Shown: piece by piece, positions 53,322 through 64,000 of the stretch
Position numbering within the stretch: position 1 is the stretch's first letter
How the letters are laid out: each line of letters begins with the position of its first letter
Assembly (NCBI RefSeq): GCF_005154805.1
Contig: NZ_CP039727.1
Span: forward strand, 5,205,501 to 5,269,500
Origin: Bacillus sp. S3
GTDB taxonomy: Bacteria > Bacillota > Bacilli > Bacillales > Cytobacillaceae
DNA: 64,000 nucleotides
Reading direction: 5' to 3'
Notes under the pieces: generated by a model
The model's database searches: none
Told to the model about the DNA's origin: nothing
Seen by the model: only the letters and a program-made list of their open reading frames with translations
Made by a program: the position numbers and the translations under genes

Positions 53322-53638
53322 TTCTCTTCCTCCTTAAATTAGGTTGATCCCATTTCGAAACAGGGTCTCCCCTATCAGGTTTTCCCTCTGATTTGACGAT
53401 TATGTATGCACCCGAAATGATCATCAGCCTGTGAAAAGTTCATATGTATCATAACAAAACAAAGGAGGAATTACCAATAATCCAACACAGTTTTTTAAAC
53501 TGTCATAATGAAAGCGCACCCATTTGCGCCGATTGAAATTCAGCTGAATAATGGCTGTTTTTTTTTAAAAAATGATGCGGTCAGGCTGGTCATTTCAGAG
53601 GAAATCACACCTGAAACCAGGCTGATTGCACGCTCTAT
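53322..53638. other. Gap between spo0F and fba, nothing firm
   Basis: Contains the fba leader, a small GCGCA/TGCGC hairpin near 53513 and a weak TCAG/CTGA inverted repeat near 53580. No gene, riboswitch or convincing terminator is seen. Confidence 0.5.
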
Positions 53639-54010
53639 TTAATTCGCCTTTTGCGGAATATGTTTGCGGACGGCCGCTCGGATATCATCAATATCGAAAG
53701 GCTTGGCAAAATGGGTAATTGCACCAAGGTCTTTGGCTTCTTGAATCATGTCCAATTCACCGTAGGCAGTCATGATAATCACACGAATATCCGGGTCGAT
53801 GACTTTCATTCGTTTTAAAATTTCAATTCCATCCATCCCCGGTATTTTCATGTCTAGCAGGACAAGATCGGGATCATGCTTTGTGACAATCTCCAGCGCC
53901 TGAACTCCATTCGCAGCTTGGAAGGTTTGATAGCCCTCTTTTTGGAACACCTCATTTAGCAAAATACGAATACCAAATTGATCATCCACAATTAAAATCT
54001 TCTCTTTCAT
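53639..54010 (-). CDS. spo0F: Sporulation initiation phosphotransferase Spo0F
   Basis: 123 residues. Single receiver domain that carries phosphate from sporulation kinases to Spo0B. Acidic pair Asp9-Asp10 in [11 protein letters not shown], phospho-acceptor Asp53 in [13 protein letters not shown], Thr in IIMTAYGE and Lys in HFAKPFD. A sigma-H-type promoter is at 54070. Confidence 0.96.
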   Translation of the reverse strand: MKEKILIVDDQFGIRILLNEVFQKEGYQTFQAANGVQALEIVTKHDPDLVLLDMKIPGMDGIEILKRMKVIDPDIRVIIMTAYGELDMIQEAKDLGAITHFAKPFDIDDIRAAVRKHIPQKAN

Positions 54011-54069
54011 TTACTCCACCTCTTCCTTGTTATTATTCAATTAATTATCCCATTCCATATCATTTCTAT

Positions 54070-54099
54070 TAATTCTACTAAGGGAGGCAAATTTCCTGC
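54070..54099 (-). promoter_or_regulatory. Sigma-H promoter of spo0F
   Basis: GC-AGGAAAT (54099-54091), 12 bp, then GTA-GAATTA around 54075-54070. This fits the B. subtilis sigma-H consensus RnAGGWWWW-N11-12-RnnGAATWW at nearly every position. spo0F has a sigma-H promoter in B. subtilis. Confidence 0.75.
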
Positions 54100-54200
54100 C
54101 TGTTTTCTTCACACAAACCTGTTATTTTGTGGAAATTGATTTTTATTTTTGAATGGTTGGGAAAAGGTTTATAATAAGAATGCGTATAAGGAGGGTTATG

Positions 54201-54734
54201 ATGTTAAAAATGTTTACGACTCAGTTAACCGGCGTTTTGAAAAGAATAGATGAAAAAGAGGAATTTTCGCTGGAGGATGGCGCCCGCCTGCTTGCCCAGG
54301 CCCCTGTCGGCGATGGTTCGGTTTATATATGGGGCACGAAGGAAATGAAGGCTGTTGAATTTGAGGCACTAGAAGGCGCGGAGCCGTTTACGGGGGCAAA
54401 GCGGCTGACGGCTGAAGATGTGTGCGTCCTTAACGATGCGGATCGGGTGTTAATGTTCACGCGCACTTCCCGCGATGAGGAGGCTGTAGCTGTTGCCGGG
54501 CAGCTCCGGGAAACTGGGATTCCCTTTGTGGCTGTTTCGACGGTAATGGAGGAGGCTAGTGAAGACGACTTGACACAGCTTGCGGACGTCCATATTGATT
54601 TGCGGTTAAAAAAAGCCTTACTTCCCGATGATTTCGGCAACCGCTATGGGTATCCTTCCTCGATGGCCGCATTATTTGTTTATTTTGGGTTAAAATTCAC
54701 GATGGATGAGATGCTCGCGGAATATGAAGAGTAA
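54201..54734 (+). CDS. ywjG: YwjG, DUF2529 family
   Basis: 177 residues from ATG 54201 (MLKMFTTQLTGVLKRI); AAGGAGGG lies just upstream. Conserved Bacillus protein with a SIS-like fold: repeated helices, VYIWGTKEMKAVEFEAL near residue 50 and IPFVAVSTVMEEASEDD in the middle. No catalytic residues are established. Convergent with pyrG, as in B. subtilis. Confidence 0.9.
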   Translation: MLKMFTTQLTGVLKRIDEKEEFSLEDGARLLAQAPVGDGSVYIWGTKEMKAVEFEALEGAEPFTGAKRLTAEDVCVLNDADRVLMFTRTSRDEEAVAVAGQLRETGIPFVAVSTVMEEASEDDLTQLADVHIDLRLKKALLPDDFGNRYGYPSSMAALFVYFGLKFTMDEMLAEYEE

Positions 54735-54762
54735 AACGGCCCGGAAATGGGTCGTTTTTTAT
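54734..54762 (+). terminator. Terminator of ywjG
   Basis: AAACG-GCCC and GGGT-CGTTTTTT stem beginning at the stop codon. Confidence 0.85.
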
Positions 54763-54794
54763 TTTTTGGACTTCTTTTTTTAAACTATTCCTGA

Positions 54795-54908
54795 TTACTT
54801 TCCGATTTTGCAGATTTACTTTCCACTTTTGGTATTTTACTGTCCAGTTTTCCTCGTTTACTTTCCACTTTCGGCACTTTACTGTCCACCTTACCTCAAT
54901 TACTTTCC
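54795..54908. repeat. 21-bp-period array, core TTTACTTTCCACTTT
   Basis: Six units at 54795, 54816, 54837, 54858, 54879 and 54900, exactly 21 bp apart; same family as 14953. It fills the space between the ywjG and pyrG terminators. Confidence 0.9.
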
Positions 54909-54935
54909 GCTTACATTCCCCCCCAAAACCCTTCG

Positions 54936-54976
54936 CTCAAAAAAAGACCAGTCCCCCACAAACGGAGAACTGGCCT
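54936..54976 (-). terminator. Terminator of pyrG
   Basis: GACCAGT (54946-54952) and ACTGGCC (54969-54975), followed by TTTTTTT on the minus strand. Confidence 0.85.
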
Positions 54977-54989
54977 TCGTCACACTCTA

Positions 54990-56705
<1,716 letters not shown>

Positions 56706-56708
56706 AAT

Positions 56709-56892
56709 AAGCTGTGGTAAACTTGCCTGTTGATTTCCGCTCCAGGTGCTTCGCTTTCCGCGGGCGGTCCGGTGAGCCTCCTCGGCGCTTAAGCGCCTGT
56801 GGGGTCTCACCTGTACCGTGCTCCCGCAGGAGTCTCGCACCTTCCGCTCCAATCAACATAGTTCATATCCACAATAATTTTTAACACAGCTT
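56709..56892. mobile_element. MITE-like element, copy 2 (184 bp)
   Basis: Terminal arms AAGCTGTGGTAAA (56709) and TTTAACACAGCTT (ending 56892), inner GTTGATT/AATCAAC arms (56729, 56851), interior nearly identical to 45103-45292. Confidence 0.7.
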
Positions 56893-56898
56893 AAAAAT

Positions 56899-56934
56899 AA
56901 AAAGCGCTCCATCTCGCGTTTGCAAGGGAGCGCA
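56899..56934 (-). terminator. Terminator of rpoE
   Basis: AGCGCTCC (56903-56910) and GGGAGCGC (56926-56933) followed by TTTTTATTTTT on the minus strand. The gap from here to the rpoE stop (57051) shows nothing else. Confidence 0.8.
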
Positions 56935-57050
56935 TAGAAATAAATAGTCATTCGTCCTTTTTTAAGGAGCCCAAAAAAGATATTACAAGGGGTTGAGGTA
57001 AAAGTCAAGCTGTTTTCCCCTTCGAGATCAAATGGAAACAATGAAAAGGA

Positions 57051-57617
57051 TTACAAGTCCTCGTCTTCTTCCTCTTCCTCAAATTCTTCCTCTTCTTCTT
57101 CCAGTTCCTCGTCTTCAAGCTCTTCATCCAGCTCGAATTCTTCATCGTCTTCTAGAACTTCTTCATCGTCGTCATCGTCAAACTCATCGACTTCATCAAG
57201 GTCAAGGTCCTCTTCATCATCTAAAAGATCGTCCTCATCTTCGAAATCGTCAAGCTCGTCGTAATCTTCCTCTTCAATTTCATCGAATTCCTCTTCGTCG
57301 ACAACCTTCTTCGCCTTTTTCTTCTTCGGTTTAACGGCTGTTACCACTTCTTCTTCCGCCGTATCGACAGGATACCAAACGCGCAGTCCCCAACGGTTTT
57401 CTCCTAATGAGCGAAAGCGCCCATCAATGTTGATGTCCGTATAAAATTGTGCCAGGCGAGATCTGATTTCCTGTTCGGAAATCCCAGCAGCCGTTTGAAT
57501 CTCTTTTAATAAATCATTAAAGGAGATTGGCTGTTTGCTATTTTTTAAAAATTCATAAGCCATTTCGATGAGGGATAATTCTTGCAATTCCTCTTTTGAG
57601 TATTGTGCTAAACTCAC
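57051..57617 (-). CDS. rpoE: RNA polymerase delta subunit
   Basis: 188 residues. Gram-positive RNA polymerase accessory subunit. N-terminal folded domain (ELSLIEMAYEFLKNSKQPIS, ending near WGLRVWYPVD) and an extremely acidic C-terminal tail of Asp and Glu, which displaces nucleic acid from polymerase. Start GTG 57617 after AAAGGAAGTG; the GTG at 57626 would overlap it. Confidence 0.95.
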   Translation of the reverse strand: MSLAQYSKEELQELSLIEMAYEFLKNSKQPISFNDLLKEIQTAAGISEQEIRSRLAQFYTDINIDGRFRSLGENRWGLRVWYPVDTAEEEVVTAVKPKKKKAKKVVDEEEFDEIEEEDYDELDDFEDEDDLLDDEEDLDLDEVDEFDDDDDEEVLEDDEEFELDEELEDEELEEEEEEFEEEEEDEDL

Positions 57618-57738
57618 TATTGGCACTTCCTTTCTCTATTTAACACTCGAAAATGAGTAGTTAAGGGCATTTCTCCCAAAATACATATTCTTCATTATAA
57701 ACAAATTCTTATTGTTTATGCTAGTTCTAGTTGGACAA

Positions 57739-57927
57739 TCACTTGATTTTTTCCTTTGGCGATTCCTTTTCCTGCTGTGCCTTCTGTTTTTTCATCTCCT
57801 TAATAGCAATAACCAAGAAGAAGATGGCCAGCAAAAGAAACGAAACAGCACCCAATTGACGTTGATAGAGATAGTTTAATGGCCAGGCAAAAATGATTAA
57901 AACAATAATTATGTGACTAACTTTCAT
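57739..57927 (-). CDS. Small two-helix membrane protein, unknown
   Basis: 62 residues. Two hydrophobic stretches (IIIVLIIFAWPLNYLY and VSFLLLAIFFLVIAI) then a charged tail KEMKKQKAQQEKESPKEKIK. GGCAGGTGGG precedes the ATG. I do not recognise the family. It lies between icmF and rpoE on the same strand. Confidence 0.6.
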   Translation of the reverse strand: MKVSHIIIVLIIFAWPLNYLYQRQLGAVSFLLLAIFFLVIAIKEMKKQKAQQEKESPKEKIK

Positions 57928-58039
57928 CAGTACCCACCTGCCCGAAATCCCATAGAAGTTTGAACGTTATTTAGATTATATAAGATAAATGTTTTTTTTA
58001 ATATCTCCTTAAAATATTTTTTTACTAAAAGAGGAAAAT

Positions 58040-58052
58040 GGTGTCAGGCACC
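58040..58052. repeat. Single GGTG-N5-CACC element
   Basis: GGTGTCAGGCACC in the gap between the icmF stop and the small membrane protein. No partner at 39 or 48 bp. Confidence 0.85.
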
Positions 58053-58096
58053 ATTTCCCTCTTTTTACAAGTTCTTGATTTTCGACTTAGAGATTG

Positions 58097-58144
58097 GTAC
58101 AGCTCCAGGCCATACGCCGCTAACCAGGGCGCTTCCGCATTTCG
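58097..58144. repeat. GC-rich dispersed repeat abutting the icmF stop
   Basis: TACAGCTCCAGGCC ... GGGCGCTTCCGCATTTCG, touching the icmF stop codon. Related to the elements at 19771 and 47339. Confidence 0.6.
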
Positions 58145-61100
58145 TTACATATTCCGGCGATACTGACCGCCGACTTCGTAAAGGGCTCGGGTGATTTGGC
58201 CGAGGCTTGCGACTTTGACGGTTTCCATCAGCTCGGCAAAAATATTGCCGCCGCTCGTCGCCGCTTCTTTCAAGCGCTTTAGTGCCGCCGCCGACTCCCC
58301 GGCGTGTGCTTCCCAGAAGGCGTGCAAATGTTGAATCTGCAGCTCCTTTTCCTCCTTTGTTGCCCGGGCGATTTCCATATTATTCACGTCTTCCACTGAA
58401 GGCGGATTCGGATTCAAATACGTATTGACCCCAATAATCGGCAGCTCACCAGTATGCTTTAACATTTCATAATGCATCGACTCATCCTGAATCTTGCCGC
58501 GCTGGTACTGTGTCTCCATCGAGCCAAGCACCCCGCCGCGGTCGTTCAAACGTTCGAACTCCTGTAACACGGCCTCTTCTACCAATTCAGTTAATTCCTC
58601 GACGATAAACGAACCCTGGAGCGGATTTTCATTTTTCGTCAACCCGTGCTCCTTCGTGATAATCATCTGAATCGCCATCGCCCGGCGCACCGATTCCTCG
58701 GTCGGCGTCGTGATCGCCTCATCATAGGCATTCGTGTGCAGCGAATTACAATTATCATGCAAGGCCATCAACGCCTGCAGGGTCGTGCGGATATCATTGA
58801 AGTCAATTTCCTGGGCATGCAGTGAACGTCCCGAAGTCTGCACATGGTATTTCAATTTCTGACTGCGTTCGTTGGCACCATATTTATCACGCATCACTGT
58901 TGCCCAAATCCGGCGCGCCACCCGGCCAATCACCGTGTACTCCGGATCCAAGCCATTCGAGAAAAAGAACGACAAGTTCGGCGCGAAATCATCAATCTTC
59001 ATCCCCCTGCTCAAGTAATACTCGACATAGGTAAAGCCGTTTGACAGCGTGAACGCCAGCTGCGAAATCGGATTCGCACCCGCTTCGGCAATATGATAGC
59101 CGGAAATCGATACCGAATAGTAATTGCGCACCTGATGATCAATAAAATACTGCTGGATATCGCCCATCATTCGTAAGGCGAATTCCGTTGAAAAAATACA
59201 CGTATTCTGGCCTTGGTCTTCTTTTAATATATCAGCCTGCACCGTGCCGCGCACCGTCCTTAGTGTAAAGCTGCGAATCTCCGCAAACTCCTCGACGGTC
59301 AACACACGGCCAAGCTCGGCTTCTTTCTGCTGCACCTGCTGGTCAATCGCGGTATTCATAAACATCGCCAAAATAATCGGTGCCGGACCGTTGATCGTCA
59401 TCGAAACCGATGTGGACGGATGGCAGAGGTCAAAGCCGTCATACAGCTTTTTCATGTCATCAAGCGTACAAATGCTAACACCACTCTCGCCGACCTTCCC
59501 GTAAATATCCGGACGATAATCGGGATCCTCGCCATATAGCGTCACCGAATCAAACGCTGTACTTAAGCGCTTCGCATCATCATCCTTCGATAAATAATGG
59601 AAGCGGCGGTTCGTCCGCTCCGGTGTGCCTTCGCCGGCAAACTGCCGTTTCGGATCCTCTCCTTCGCGTTTGAACGGGAACACTCCAGCGGTATAAGGGA
59701 ACGAACCCGGCACATTTTCCTGATACACCCAGCGGATGATTTCCCCGTAATCCTTATACCGCGGCAAAGCCACCTTCGGAATATTGAGACCTGATAAGCT
59801 TTTCGTTTTTAACACGGTGATAATCTCTTTATCACGAATCCGTGTGACAAATTGGTCACCGGCATAGGCAGCCTTCGTTTGCTCCCATGTCGAGAGGATT
59901 TTCCGCGATTCCGCTGTCAGCCCCGCTTCTGTTTCCTGCTTCACCGCTTCTAAAGCGGCCACCACTTCCGGCTGGTCCTTCACCGCTTCCAATGCTCCCT
60001 CGAGCTGGAATAATTTCCGGGCAATATTAGCCTGTTCTTCCGCCTTCTTATGATAACTGCGCACCGTTTCCGAGATTTCCCGTAAATAATACCGGCGGTC
60101 CGTCGGAATGATCACATTCTGCTTCTCCACAATGGCATGTTTGCTAAAGGACGTCACCCAATCCGTCCCCATGGCACGATTTACTTTTTCCACCAGTGCC
60201 GCAAACAAAGCGTTCGTGCCCGGGTCATGGAACTGACTGGCAATCGTGCCGTACACAGGCATCTCTTCAATAGCCTGCTCAAACAGCATATGATTGCGCT
60301 GGTATTGCTTTTGCACCTGACGCTTCGCATCCTCCGAACCCTTGCGCTCAAATTTATTAATGACAATGAGGTCAGCAAAATCAAGCATATCAATCTTCTC
60401 AAGCTGCGATGGCGCCCCGAATTCACTCGTCATCACGTACATCGACACATCACAGATTTCCGTGATTTCCGCATCCCCCTGGCCGATGCCGCTCGTCTCG
60501 ACGATCACTAAATCAAATCCCGCCGCCTTCGTCACCGCTACCGCATCTTTAATCGCCAGCGACAATTCGTTTTTCGATTTCCGGGTCGCGAGACTGCGCA
60601 TATACACATTCGGCGAGAAAATCGCATTCATGCGAATCCGGTCCCCAAGCAATGCCCCGCCCGTTTTTTGCTTCGTCGGGTCAACCGATAGAATTGCCAC
60701 CCGTTTCTCTGGGAATTCATTGATAAACCGGCGGATCAATTCATCCGTCAGCGAGCTTTTTCCGGCACCGCCCGTACCGGTGATTCCAACAACCGGAATC
60801 CTTTTCTCCAGCGACTTCACTTGTTCGAGCACCTGCTCCGCTGCTGCTGCCGCCTCATTCCGTTTATCGACATGAAGCTCTGCTAACGTAATCAACTTTG
60901 CAATGCTGTTCACATCGCCAGACGGCAATTTTTCAATCTGCTCGGTTACATCTGTTGTCACCGTGGAAAAGTCACATTCCCGGATCATTTGCTCAATCAT
61001 GCCCTGAAGGCCAAACGTCCGGCCATCATCCGGTGAGAAGATTCTGGCGATCCCGTATTGGTGCAGCTCATCGATTTCGCGGGGAATAATCACCCCGCCG

Positions 61101-61393
61101 CCGCCGCCATAAATCCGAACATGCGGCGCGCCTTTTTCCTTCAATAGGTCATACATATATTTAAAATACTCCACGTGCCCGCCTTGATACGAAGAAATCG
61201 CAATCCCCTGCACATCCTCCTGAATCGCCGCGTTCACCACCTCTTCCACCGAGCGATTATGCCCGAGGTGAATAACCTCCGCCCCGCTCGCCTGAAGAAT
61301 CCGGCGCATAATATTAATTGAAGCATCATGGCCATCAAACAAACTCGACGCCGTCACAAAACGGATATGATGCTTTGGCTGATATTTCTCCAT
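58145..61393 (-). CDS. icmF: Fused isobutyryl-CoA mutase (IcmF)
   Basis: 1082 residues from ATG 61393 (AAGGGGGAGCACG upstream); the open frame reaches 61444 without a ribosome site. Coenzyme-B12 enzyme that interconverts isobutyryl- and n-butyryl-CoA, with its own G-protein chaperone. N-terminal B12 domain with DGHDAS (residues 20-25) and GGGGGVI; MeaI GTPase with P-loop GTGGAGKSS (206-214); C-terminal mutase barrel with [20 protein letters not shown] and [13 protein letters not shown]. Next to a TetR regulator and acyl-CoA dehydrogenases, so it probably serves branched-chain acyl-CoA breakdown. Confidence 0.95.
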   Translation of the reverse strand: MEKYQPKHHIRFVTASSLFDGHDASINIMRRILQASGAEVIHLGHNRSVEEVVNAAIQEDVQGIAISSYQGGHVEYFKYMYDLLKEKGAPHVRIYGGGGGVIIPREIDELHQYGIARIFSPDDGRTFGLQGMIEQMIRECDFSTVTTDVTEQIEKLPSGDVNSIAKLITLAELHVDKRNEAAAAAEQVLEQVKSLEKRIPVVGITGTGGAGKSSLTDELIRRFINEFPEKRVAILSVDPTKQKTGGALLGDRIRMNAIFSPNVYMRSLATRKSKNELSLAIKDAVAVTKAAGFDLVIVETSGIGQGDAEITEICDVSMYVMTSEFGAPSQLEKIDMLDFADLIVINKFERKGSEDAKRQVQKQYQRNHMLFEQAIEEMPVYGTIASQFHDPGTNALFAALVEKVNRAMGTDWVTSFSKHAIVEKQNVIIPTDRRYYLREISETVRSYHKKAEEQANIARKLFQLEGALEAVKDQPEVVAALEAVKQETEAGLTAESRKILSTWEQTKAAYAGDQFVTRIRDKEIITVLKTKSLSGLNIPKVALPRYKDYGEIIRWVYQENVPGSFPYTAGVFPFKREGEDPKRQFAGEGTPERTNRRFHYLSKDDDAKRLSTAFDSVTLYGEDPDYRPDIYGKVGESGVSICTLDDMKKLYDGFDLCHPSTSVSMTINGPAPIILAMFMNTAIDQQVQQKEAELGRVLTVEEFAEIRSFTLRTVRGTVQADILKEDQGQNTCIFSTEFALRMMGDIQQYFIDHQVRNYYSVSISGYHIAEAGANPISQLAFTLSNGFTYVEYYLSRGMKIDDFAPNLSFFFSNGLDPEYTVIGRVARRIWATVMRDKYGANERSQKLKYHVQTSGRSLHAQEIDFNDIRTTLQALMALHDNCNSLHTNAYDEAITTPTEESVRRAMAIQMIITKEHGLTKNENPLQGSFIVEELTELVEEAVLQEFERLNDRGGVLGSMETQYQRGKIQDESMHYEMLKHTGELPIIGVNTYLNPNPPSVEDVNNMEIARATKEEKELQIQHLHAFWEAHAGESAAALKRLKEAATSGGNIFAELMETVKVASLGQITRALYEVGGQYRRNM

Positions 61394-61516
61394 CGTGCTC
61401 CCCCTTTTTGTCATTCTCCTTTTTGGAAAATGAACTCTATTCACCGTTCGCTGCCATTGCTAGTTTTCCGGAAATTTTGCAGCAGGCGTACTTCGTTGCA
61501 ATCCCCGTCTATCTAA

Positions 61517-62170
61517 TTATTGCTCCGGAACTTTTCCAGGTGCCGTTACCTCGTGGCTGATCCCCGATAATAACAGGTCTGTCTGTAATTCAATATATTC
61601 TTCCAATGTAAATAACTTCCGTAAGGCCCAGCGGCGGAAGCCCCACATTTGTCCTTGGACAAAAATGTTATGGGCAATGATGGCCACTTGTTTCTCTGAC
61701 AGGTGCAGCTCCCCGTTTTCAACGCATCTCGACAAGAGGTTCTCAAACATGCCGACCATTTCCATTTCTTTTTTCAACACATAGGGAAGAGCGTCCTTTG
61801 ACAGTGACTTTACCTCCTGGTACATCACGAGCACCTCCGCCTGCATCTCATCCATTACCTGGAAGAAGTTAGCGATCCCAAGCTTCAAGCTGTCTAATGT
61901 CCCTTTTTTCAAGGCAAGATCTTGCTGCAGACGCTCACTGACATGGTCATAAATGCTGTCACAGACAAGATAGAGGACGTCCTCCTTTGTGCGAATGTAT
62001 TCATACAGCGTTCCGATACTAAACCCGGCTGCTTTGGCAATTTCCCTTGTCGTCGTCCGGTGAAACCCCTTTTGTTTAAAAAGTGCTACGGCCCCTTTGA
62101 TCATTTGATCACGCCTTTTTTGCACAAGGCGCTCATCCTTGACCGAAGCCTGTACTTCCCGCTTATTCAT
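61517..62170 (-). CDS. TetR/AcrR-family regulator
   Basis: 217 residues. N-terminal TetR DNA-binding domain: KGAVALFKQKGFHRTTTREIAKAAGFSIGTLYEY is the helix-turn-helix, shown here in part; the rest is an all-helical ligand domain ending ITAPGKVPEQ-like EVTAPGKVPEQ. FadR-type repressors of this size sense acyl-CoA. It lies between acyl-CoA dehydrogenase and icmF on the same strand, so it probably controls these genes. ATG 62170. Confidence 0.88.
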   Translation of the reverse strand: MNKREVQASVKDERLVQKRRDQMIKGAVALFKQKGFHRTTTREIAKAAGFSIGTLYEYIRTKEDVLYLVCDSIYDHVSERLQQDLALKKGTLDSLKLGIANFFQVMDEMQAEVLVMYQEVKSLSKDALPYVLKKEMEMVGMFENLLSRCVENGELHLSEKQVAIIAHNIFVQGQMWGFRRWALRKLFTLEEYIELQTDLLLSGISHEVTAPGKVPEQ

Positions 62171-62242
62171 CCCCTAACCGCCTTTATTCAAATTAGGCGA
62201 TCCCAAATTGCCGCCTTTCTGCTTGTCATACCTGCTGATTAT

Positions 62243-62334
62243 TTTGTTAGCGTTCGTGAAATCACGAGGCGCTTGTTTTAACATCCGTGATCTCACGAGG
62301 CCTTGTTTATTTTGTTAACATCCGGGAAATCACG
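62243..62334. promoter_or_regulatory. CGTGA-NN-TCACG palindromes upstream of the TetR gene
   Basis: CGTGAAATCACG (62255-62266) and CGTGATCTCACG (62286-62297) are perfect palindromes 31 bp apart; a third, imperfect copy (CGGGAAATCACG, 62323-62334) lies inside the end of the acyl-CoA dehydrogenase gene. They extend to similar flanks (TTAACATCC or TTAGCGTTC, ACGAGGCGC), as if the gene end had been duplicated. They could be operators of the TetR protein. Confidence 0.45.
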
Positions 62335-63446
62335 AGGCGCTGAATTTCCTGCGTTCCTTCGTAAATTTGGGTGATTTTTGCATCGCGCATGAATCGCTCT
62401 ACTGGATAGTCCTTCGTATAGCCATAGCCGCCAAATACTTGAACGGCCTCGGTTGTCACCTTCATAGCGGTGTCGCCGGCAAATAATTTCGACATCGCCG
62501 ATTCTTTTCCGTACGGTAAGCCGTTTGACTCGAGCCATGCCGCCTGATAGGTTAATAATCTGGAAGCCTCAATATTTGTTGCCATATCTGCAAGCTTGAA
62601 ACTGATTCCTTGGTTCGCCGCGATTGGTTTGCCAAACTGGTGGCGTTCCTTCGCATAATCAACTGCCGCATCAAGCGCACCCTGAGCAATTCCAACCGCC
62701 TGCGCTGCGATCCCGTTGCGGCCGCCGTCAAGGGTCATCATTGCGACTTTAAAGCCGTCGCCTTCTTCACCGAGCCGGTTGGCAACAGGAACCTTGCAGT
62801 CTTCAAAAATAATTTCCGTCGTCGGCGATGAGCGGATGCCGAGTTTCTTTTCCTTTTTTCCAACAGAGAAGCCAGGGAAATCGCTCTCGATGATAAAGGC
62901 CGTCGTCCCTTTATGCTTGCTGGTTGGATCAGTTACAGCAAAGACAACGTAAATTTCGGCCACGCCGCCGTTGGTGATAAAAATTTTCGAACCGTTTAAG
63001 ACGTAATGGTCGCCTTCTAAACGTGCTGTCGTTTTCATTCCGCCCGCATCCGAGCCGCTGCCGGGCTCTGTTAAGCCATAGGCACCAATTTTTGTTCCTT
63101 CTGCCATCGGACGCAGGTATCTTTGCTTTTGCTCCTCACTGCCAAATTTGTAGATTGGCCAGCAGGCTAGCGAGGTATGCGCAGAAAGCATGACACCCGT
63201 TGACGCGTCCACACGGGACAGCTCCTCTACGGCAATGCAATAAGCAAGATAATCACTGCCGATGCCGCCATACTCCTCCGGCCACGGAATACCCGTCAAG
63301 CCAAGCTCCGCCATTTTGTCAAAAATCTCTCTATCGAAGCGTTCTTCCTCATCGCGCTCGGCTGCCGTCGGTGCCACTTCATTTCGCGCAAAATCGCGCA
63401 CCATTTTGCGAATCATTTCATGCTCTTCGGATAATTTAAATTGCAT
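62307..63446 (-). CDS. Acyl-CoA dehydrogenase
   Basis: 379 residues, full length. FAD enzyme of fatty-acid or branched-chain beta-oxidation. [19 protein letters not shown] flavin loop, [20 protein letters not shown] and catalytic Glu in [13 protein letters not shown]. Related to the next gene (start of a tandem pair). B. subtilis has acdA at the equivalent place. Confidence 0.95.
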   Translation of the reverse strand: MQFKLSEEHEMIRKMVRDFARNEVAPTAAERDEEERFDREIFDKMAELGLTGIPWPEEYGGIGSDYLAYCIAVEELSRVDASTGVMLSAHTSLACWPIYKFGSEEQKQRYLRPMAEGTKIGAYGLTEPGSGSDAGGMKTTARLEGDHYVLNGSKIFITNGGVAEIYVVFAVTDPTSKHKGTTAFIIESDFPGFSVGKKEKKLGIRSSPTTEIIFEDCKVPVANRLGEEGDGFKVAMMTLDGGRNGIAAQAVGIAQGALDAAVDYAKERHQFGKPIAANQGISFKLADMATNIEASRLLTYQAAWLESNGLPYGKESAMSKLFAGDTAMKVTTEAVQVFGGYGYTKDYPVERFMRDAKITQIYEGTQEIQRLVISRMLTK

Positions 63447-63479
63447 TTTTCTCGTCCTCCTCTATTAATCCAGTCCGAC

Positions 63480-63591
63480 TATGACGGTTTATTTGACTTT
63501 TATGACCTCTTTTTTGACCTTTACGACCTAATTTTCATTACTTACGACGTTTGCCAGAAACTTTACGACGTATTTTTGAAGCTTTATGACA
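63480..63591. repeat. 21-bp-period array, core TTTACGAC
   Basis: Six units with TATGAC or TACGAC at 63480, 63501, 63522, 63543, 63564 and 63585, exactly 21 bp apart, between the two acyl-CoA dehydrogenase genes. Confidence 0.88.
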
Positions 63592-63632
63592 TGTTTCTGG
63601 GAAATCATGGGGAATTAGTGCGTTTTTCCTTT

Positions 63633-64000
63633 TTAAAGGTACTTACTAATCACAATCCGCTGAATTTCGCTTGTGCCTTCGTAAATTTCGGTTACTTTGG
63701 CATCGCGGAAGTACCGTTCGACCGGGTAATCCTTGGTATAGCCGTAGCCGCCAAATACTTGAATCGCTTCCGTTGTGACCTCAACCGCTGTCCTTGTCGC
63801 GAACAGCTTCGCCATTGAGGCTTCCATACCGCATTTTATCCCTTGACTGCGCATATTAGCAGCACGATAGACTAGTAGTTTCGCCGCTTCCACACTTGTG
63901 GCCATATCAGCGAGCTTAAAGCCAATCCCTTGCTGGGCCGCAATTGGTTTGCCAAATTGCTGGCGCTCCTTCGCGTAGGCGGTTGCGGCCGTTAGTGCAG
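63633..64000 (-). CDS. Acyl-CoA dehydrogenase, C-terminal part
   Basis: Runs off the right edge; about 122 residues seen. Begins in this window with [20 protein letters not shown] and ends with the family signature [41 protein letters not shown]. Catalytic Glu is in IYEGTSE. It is a paralog of the gene at 62307; the pair may act on different chain types. Confidence 0.93.
   Translation of the reverse strand, partial: ALTAATAYAKERQQFGKPIAAQQGIGFKLADMATSVEAAKLLVYRAANMRSQGIKCGMEASMAKLFATRTAVEVTTEAIQVFGGYGYTKDYPVERYFRDAKVTEIYEGTSEIQRIVISKYL

Noticed and set aside
53507-53520. Possible catabolite-repression (cre) site, TGAAAGCGCACCCA
   Set aside because: Two conserved positions mismatch, and it is far from the fba start.

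Overview
The window is chromosomal DNA of a spore-forming Bacillaceae species, most like Bacillus, Neobacillus or Mesobacillus. The evidence is the gene order acd-icmF-rpoE-pyrG-ywjG-spo0F-fba-tal-murA-glpX-rho-rpmE-tdk-prfA-prmC-spoIIR-ywlB-ywlC-mntP-ywlE-rpiB-ywlG-glyA-upp-atpIBEFHAGDC, which is the Bacillus subtilis core order read backwards. Spo0F, SpoIIR, a YhcN-type lipoprotein and RNA polymerase delta point the same way. Almost everything lies on the minus strand. There are four clear plus-strand genes: a lipoprotein and csbD, a CBO0543-type membrane protein, and ywjG.

Layout. 1-3260: end of a CNNM/CorC-type membrane protein, a TM-helix-repeat channel-like protein, and a small lipoprotein-csbD operon behind a sigma-B-like promoter. 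3300-14050: an 11-subunit complex I operon nuoABCDHIJKLMN without nuoEFG, whose NuoC carries about 295 extra Ala/Lys-rich residues. 14051-15185: a 1.1 kb gap with a strongly folded segment and two 21-bp repeat arrays. 15186-22830: ATP synthase operon with a decayed atpZ at its head. 23174-29822: two secreted subtilases. 30133-41200: upp, an HTH/cytidylyltransferase/choline-kinase fusion, glyA and the ywl genes, a secreted C39-like protein with choline-binding-type repeats, a DnaA-box cluster, and a 25-unit 21-bp array. 41171-50000: spoIIR, prmC, prfA, tdk, rpmE, rho and glpX. 50123-58000: murA, tal, fba, spo0F, ywjG, pyrG and rpoE. 58145-64000: fused isobutyryl-CoA mutase, a TetR regulator and two acyl-CoA dehydrogenases.

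How the genes work together. The nuo and atp operons are the respiratory proton pump and its ATP synthase. The glyA/upp/pyrG/tdk set supplies one-carbon units and pyrimidines. rho, prfA, prmC, ywlC, rpmE and rpoE serve transcription and translation. spo0F and spoIIR serve sporulation. icmF, the TetR gene and the acyl-CoA dehydrogenases form a branched acyl-CoA catabolic block. The fusion kinase together with two choline-binding-repeat proteins suggests a phosphocholine-decorated surface.

The most unusual content lies between the genes. (1) Seven arrays of degenerate repeats share an exact 21-bp period but have different core sequences, and most sit beside terminators. (2) About 23 copies of a 13-bp GGTG-N5-CACC element are set at exactly 39 or 48 bp in pairs and triplets. 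One triplet is inserted in frame inside prmC, between CCATTC direct repeats 114 bp apart. (3) Two copies of a MITE-like element occur. (4) Four copies of a GC-rich repeat occur, three of them abutting stop codons. No tRNA, rRNA, CRISPR, prophage or complete insertion sequence was seen.
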